Assembly: GCA_947034885.2 (NCBI GenBank)
Contig: OX344757.2
Span: forward strand, 8,060,001-8,124,000
Origin: Thuidium tamariscinum
Taxonomy: Eukaryota > Streptophyta > Bryopsida > Hypnales > Thuidiaceae
Direction: 5' to 3'
DNA length: 64,000 bases
Shown here: positions 59,258-64,000 of the stretch, piece after piece
How the letters are laid out: the number at the start of each line of letters is the position of its first letter
How positions within the stretch are numbered: the stretch's first letter is position 1
Made by a program: the position numbers and the translations under genes
The notes under the pieces: generated by a model
What the model saw: the letters and a program-made list of their open reading frames with translations, nothing else
The model's database searches: none
Told to the model about the DNA's origin: nothing

Positions 59258-61190
59258 CAGGGTTGCTAAAGTATGAGCAAGGAGCAAGGAGCATTGAGCA
59301 TTGAGCGACAAGCAATGAGTGTTGAAGTGTAACCAATTTTTAAAAATCTTGTAAAAAATTTAAAACTTTTCACCATAAGATGCCTATATCCATGGTTAAG
59401 AGTAAACATTTATGGTTATAAATGAGTTTAAAGATGATGAATGGAGATGAATGGAGATGAATGGATTTCAATAAAAAAATTGTAGTTGGCTTTGATGGAT
59501 GAAATACATCTATTGTTCATTGCATTAAATGATAAATGTATATTGAATGGGTTAAAAACTTAGTTCATTAGGATAAAGATTGATGTTCAAGTAACTTTAA
59601 TTAAAGATAAAGAAGTTACCAAAAGACCCTCCCTTAATTAATTTGGGAGTTTAATTAAATTGAAATTGAAATTTTAAAGTTTCATAATTATTTTTTTCAA
59701 TAGAAAATTTTTATTTTGAAAAAAAATTAAATTAAATAATAATATAGATGGCTCTTTAGATTCAAGAAGCAATTTTTCATTACTAAAGGCACCTTTCCCA
59801 CATTAATTTGGAGAAAATTAAAACTACTATTAAAAAAATTCAATTATTTTTTTCAAGAAATAATTCAAAAAAAAAATTCAAATTTTTTTAAGAGGGCTCC
59901 TCGGATTCCGAGGAGCCTCTCCTTGCTAGTACTAACTACTAAGAGAAGCCTCCTCGGTTCCAAGGAGCCCATTTTGGGTGCCAAGAAAAAAAACTTCAAT
60001 TTTTTTTTTTTTTTTTTTTAATTTAAAAAGAAAAATTTAATGAGGGCTCTTCGGATTCCGAGGAGCCTCTCCTTGCTAGTGCTAACTACCAAGAGAAGTC
60101 TCCTCGGTTCCAAGGAGCCCATTTTAGGTGCCAAGAAAAGTTGTTTCAGGAGTATGCAAAGGCTTAAAGTCCTTTAAAAAGGTCCATTCGTGATAGTAGA
60201 AGGCTTTTTGGAGCTCAACAAAGGCTCCTCGGTTTTCAAGGAGCCTCTCCTTGCTAGTGCTAACTACCAAAAAAAGCCTCCTCGGTTCTAAGGAGCCTCT
60301 TTTAGGTGCCAAGAAAAGTTGTTTTGGGGGTATACATAGGCTTAAAGTTCTTTAAGACTTTAGGTCTGTTTGCACTAGAAGAAGGCTTTTCGGAGCTCAA
60401 CAAAGGCTCCATGGATTCCGAGGAGCTTTGAACTAAATTATTTTATTTATCTTAAAAAATGATTTTTGAAATATTAAAAAATAAATTTAAATCAAATTTA
60501 ATTTAAATTTAAAGATTATCTAAATGAATAGAGGGAAGGTGTTTCTAGCAACAAGAAATTTCTCTTCGGATCTGAGGAGCCATTTGTTGATTGAAAAAAA
60601 ATGAATATTTTTTTATGGGTTTAAACAAATTTTGACCAAAAAATTAATTAATTTAAATTTATTTATTTATTTTACCAAAAAGTAATTTTGAATTTTTTTT
60701 TACCTTTTAAATTACATTTAAAATAAACCCCAAATTTGAAGAAAGAAATGTCTCTCTAGATCCAATGAGTTGTTTGCTACATTATTTTTTTTTTCTGTTA
60801 ATTGACTATTTGAAATTATTTTCCAATTATTTCAAAAAAATGAACATATGACATGGATGAAATTCATTCGTACATCACTTCAATTATACTACCTTTCGTG
60901 TTGTGAGAGAGGTTAGGCTATTATTATTGGCCCTACCTACAACATTTGAGTGCTAAATAACTACCTTAAATTAAACATGTTTCAGCAATAAATTGATTTT
61001 TTGAAATTTTTATTTTTAGTAATTTTTAATTTTGTAATTTTGACATTACTATTTTTGGATCTGACATCACTATTTATGACTCTGACATGTCTATTTTTAG
61101 TAAAAAAGATCTTAATGAGCATTCAAGTCTAAACGCTTGCCGCTCAATGCTCGTCGCTCGTCGCTCCTCGCTCACACTCTAGCGTCGTTG
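59258..61190. mobile_element. 1.93-kb hAT-like non-autonomous element
   Basis: Inverted ends: the left CAGGGTTGCTAAAGTATGAGC and the right read inward CAACGACGCTAGAGTGTGAGC match at 14 of 21 positions and continue with AAGGAGCATTGAGC/GAGCATTGAGCGGC. Outside lie TAAATAATA (left) and TAAATAACA (right), a near-perfect 8-9 bp repeat, as hAT insertions leave. The interior is AT-rich and contains the palindromic tandem array at 59892-60435. No transposase is encoded. Confidence 0.65.
59892..60435. repeat. Tandem array of about 150-185 bp units with CTCCTCGG hairpins
   Basis: Three full units and a fragment begin near 59892, 60041, 60222 and 60407. Each carries two small hairpins (GGCTCCTCGG-ATTC-CGAGGAGCC and CCTCGGTTCCAAGGAG) around CTCCTTGCTAGT. 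A lone related hairpin (CTTCGGATCTGAGGAGC) is near 60570. The GC-rich hairpins stand out in very AT-rich DNA. Confidence 0.8.
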
Positions 61191-61199
61191 TAAATAACA

Positions 61200-62105
61200 C
61201 ATTTCAGTTGTAGGCACAAACTAAGTTAAGGAAGGCCAAAGTCAAGAAGAATCCTTAAAGGATTGGAGCGGTTTCGAAGGACAGTAGTACATAACATTCA
61301 GTAGCTCCTTTAGAGGCTGCCTCGCAGTGGATGGAATGATGTGAAATATTCCGCATCATTCCATTCAAAATCAGTAGTTATTGATTTCAAATGTAATTCG
61401 TGGGCAGTTTGTCAGCACCTGCCTACAAATCTGAAATTGGGGAAGTTAAGGCCGGAGTAGGTGACCCGCCTGTTTATGGTGTCAGTTTATGGATATAAGT
61501 ACATGCAATGGCTGGGAACTCGGTAGGTGCGGCTGGGAAGTGGGTCGGTGATTTATTTTTCTTTTCCATTCAGTTCAGAAGTAGAACTGCTTGGCCTGAA
61601 AATCAGATCAGCCAGGCGGGCAGCTCGTCAATGCCCTCCACCTTTATTCTCGTAGACTCAGAATGAAAAGAAGGATGATTTTCAGGGATGAAACTCGCGA
61701 AGAAGGAAAGGCAGAGCCACCACTAGCTACAGAATGTTATGTGTAGTATTTTTTTATGTTAATTTTCCATTCTTTTTCCAAGTGTGAAATTCCATGTATA
61801 AGGTTGAGGCACCAATAGGGGTAGTCACAGCTTTTGCGAGAATTGGATTTCTTTGAAATTGGAGAAATCAACGAGACAAAAGTGGAGCCAATTGTGAGCC
61901 GTTCCGCGTGAGGGAGGTGTGATACCCCATTCTACCATTTGCAGCGATTCTCCATGAATTTCTAACTTGCAAAGTTGGGTGGGCACTCCACTACTTGTGC
62001 CAGACCAAGCACTTTTAGAAATTCCGTGAGAAAATTTTGAAAAACGTTGTTTCTTCACCCGTGGAGGAGAAGAAACGGCACTCAAATTTCTCGGGGAATT
62101 TCTTA
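61200..62105. other. Gene-free stretch
   Basis: An 86-codon minus-strand frame (62085..61825) has no recognisable domain. Nothing else is supported. Confidence 0.35.
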
Positions 62106-62240
62106 GGGAGATTTTCTCGGTTTACTAAGTGGTAAATTCACTACCATTACCACTTTGGAAGTGGTAATAGTATTGATTTTACCACTTTGAATGTGGTAAT
62201 GGTAGTAAGTTCACTACATAGTAAACCCAAAAAATCTCCC
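62106..62240. mobile_element. 135-bp TA-flanked MITE
   Basis: Inverted ends begin GGGAGATTTT and share GGTTTACTA; TA flanks at 62104-62105 and 62241-62242. The inside is a TACCACTTT/AAGTGGTAA nested palindrome. Confidence 0.75.
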
Positions 62241-62924
62241 TATGTTTCTAATGTGGGTGCCGCAAACAACCATCCATGACTAGACACCTGGAATTTCTGA
62301 GGGAAATGCACCAATCTCAGAAGTGTTGCGACAACCCCTAATAACCACCAACACCCAACTTGTAGGAGTGTAATCATTTTCAATGAAGGTCACAATAGAT
62401 TTCCAACTAAAGCTTGAATTGTGGGGTTTTTTTATCCTTTTTGAGGTTGAGACGACTAACAATGTTATGACACATCTTCCAAATTAGTGAGCATAGGAAG
62501 TAGTGGGTGGAAAAGTAATTATTGAATGATTGGAATTAGAAGATTCTAGACATTAGCTTTGTCTGAAATGCATGTTTTGTCTTCCAAAATTCATAGTAAT
62601 TTCAATTTTGGGAATAAAATTCTGAAATTGTTCCATCTCTATATTTCCTATCTTCCTACATGAGAAAAATTTCCACTTCCTCAAACTATGCACAATGTGC
62701 TCCGAAATCTCTTAAATGATTGGTTACTCATGCCAAAACCTTAATCGTGCAAAGTCTAAGCTCAAATTGCATTCAATTTTACTAATTTTTAATTTGAGAA
62801 GCACTTTGGGGGCTACAAATTCAAAGAATTACATTCCTTAAAAGTAATTGTGCACCCTAGACAAAAGGAAAAAGCGAAGCCAAGAAAATAGGGGCCAAGG
62901 TATATATAAGGTTAGACCACTCAT

Positions 62925-63196
62925 ACCTAATACATCCAATAGCACCACTTATTTGCATTGTGCCTAGTTACTATTATTAGATTGTTCAAATTTTCATATA
63001 GTTTTGTTGGCAAGTGAAAGCACATTCCAATGCACCAAAGAATGCACAATTTGGATACCAAATGCAAAAGTTATTTACGGTCAAAATTTGTTTATGAAAG
63101 GGCCATCTACAATCTATGTATGTGACTTATTTTGGAAATGTATGTGCATTGCAGATGGCACTTTAAGGTCAGGTGCGCTTTTGGTTGTACCTACCT
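62925..63196. mobile_element. About 272-bp MITE of the AGGTAGGTAC family (copy D)
   Basis: The right end GTACCTACCT plus TA is intact. The left end is decayed to CTAATACATCCAATAGC. Internal CATTCCAATGCACCAAAGAA matches copy B, with which it shares orientation. Confidence 0.65.
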
Positions 63197-63198
63197 TA

Positions 63199-64000
63199 AT
63201 CACTTAGTTTAAGCTTTTGTGGAACACATCATGAGTTGTTGAGTACAATGGAATTTTTTTTCCATATAGGGAGATAGAAAATATTGTGATTGCAAAAAAT
63301 TTCGAAATTTATTTGCAAAACTAAAATTCTTGTGAATTTTGGGAGGCAAAAAGCAAGGGATTTTTTGGCACTCTAACAGTACACCATGTAGAGAATGGAT
63401 GATGGTCCCTCCAAATTTAAACCATTGTACGATATTGGATTCTAGCTCCAAGGAGCTACAGAAAAAAACCTTGGCAAAAAGTGTTCTCGATTAGTATCAA
63501 ATATCTACAGTCCTACAATTCCACTCACTAAAGAAACTACTTTTTGTTCAAGCCTACAAATTTCAAAATAGTATGTGCAGTAACACTTGACATTCAACAA
63601 TTGTACCTCGCAGCCTTGCATATAATAGTGCATGTCGTTACAACTAGCCTCCAAGACATGGTTCATAGAAAAGTTTTGCTTGCTCAAAAATACCAATACC
63701 CTAGTAACCAGTGATCCCCAAATTGACTAAATTTCGCTTAGTTTATGCTTAATTTCTTCATGCCTTCACTGTAAATTCAAAAAAAAATCTTTCAAAAATG
63801 AACATTTGGCTAAAAACCCTAGACTTGTTCTAAAATCACTACTAGGAACCCTACAAGTTGGAAACCCATCCCTAATTGGTAATGGGTGGTCCAACTTTAG
63901 ACGAACTGAAGGCAAGAAGGAACACCTGCGAACTAGGTGTGTTTTTTTTGTGATTTGGTGCAAAATTGCACCAAATTTTTTGGCCTAGCACCAAAACTAT
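63199..64000. other. Gene-free AT-rich stretch to the window edge
   Basis: Only short frames without recognisable domains are present. The sequence continues past the window, so a partial feature at the edge cannot be excluded. Confidence 0.35.

Noticed and set aside
1-64000. tRNA, rRNA, CRISPR, LTR retrotransposon and viral insert
   Set aside because: I saw no cloverleaf, rRNA core, spaced array, long direct terminal repeat or viral protein signature on reading; a covariance-model tRNA scan was not possible.

Overview
The window looks like nuclear DNA of a land plant. Its genes have spliced GT-AG introns and plant-type products: an organelle-targeted M17 leucyl aminopeptidase, a PIN-LIKES auxin carrier, a P-class PPR protein, the plant homologue of archaeal 3-dehydroquinate synthase II, and a USP-like protein. 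The genes sit as islands in AT-rich sequence full of small inverted-repeat transposons. Intron-rich PPR structure and a near-intact piggyBac transposase hint at a non-seed plant, but I cannot name a species.

Layout. 1-8.8 kb: no gene; MITEs, a 748-bp TA-flanked element and a 1.8-kb TTAA-flanked element. 8.9-10.8 kb (-): leucyl aminopeptidase, two exons joined by a GC-AG intron. 11.1-17.4 kb: a CACTA MITE, a diverged tandem array, two giant foldback elements (1.54 and 1.31 kb) and a 733-bp element with a 4-bp target duplication. 18.16-24.27 kb: a 6.1-kb piggyBac element with TTAA flanks; its transposase (-) keeps all catalytic aspartates but has one in-frame TAG. 26.8-30.8 kb (+): PILS carrier, 10 exons, 435 aa. 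35.5-40.5 kb (+): PPR protein, 13 exons, 815 aa. 42.9-47.2 kb (+): a decayed second piggyBac transposase, itself interrupted by a 723-bp element related to the one at 14.9 kb. 49.6-54.5 kb (-): a DHQ synthase II homologue directly downstream of a USP-like gene in the same orientation. 56.3-63.2 kb: a dense run of MITEs and a 1.9-kb hAT-like element with internal palindromic repeats.

The host genes are unrelated housekeeping or organelle/hormone functions and form no pathway together. The coherent story is the mobile DNA: one piggyBac lineage is visible as a near-intact element, a derivative with matching ends, a decayed copy and several short TTAA-flanked MITEs. Exon coordinates come from reading splice sites and checking that the summed exons stay in frame and match family sequence known to me; no alignment was run.
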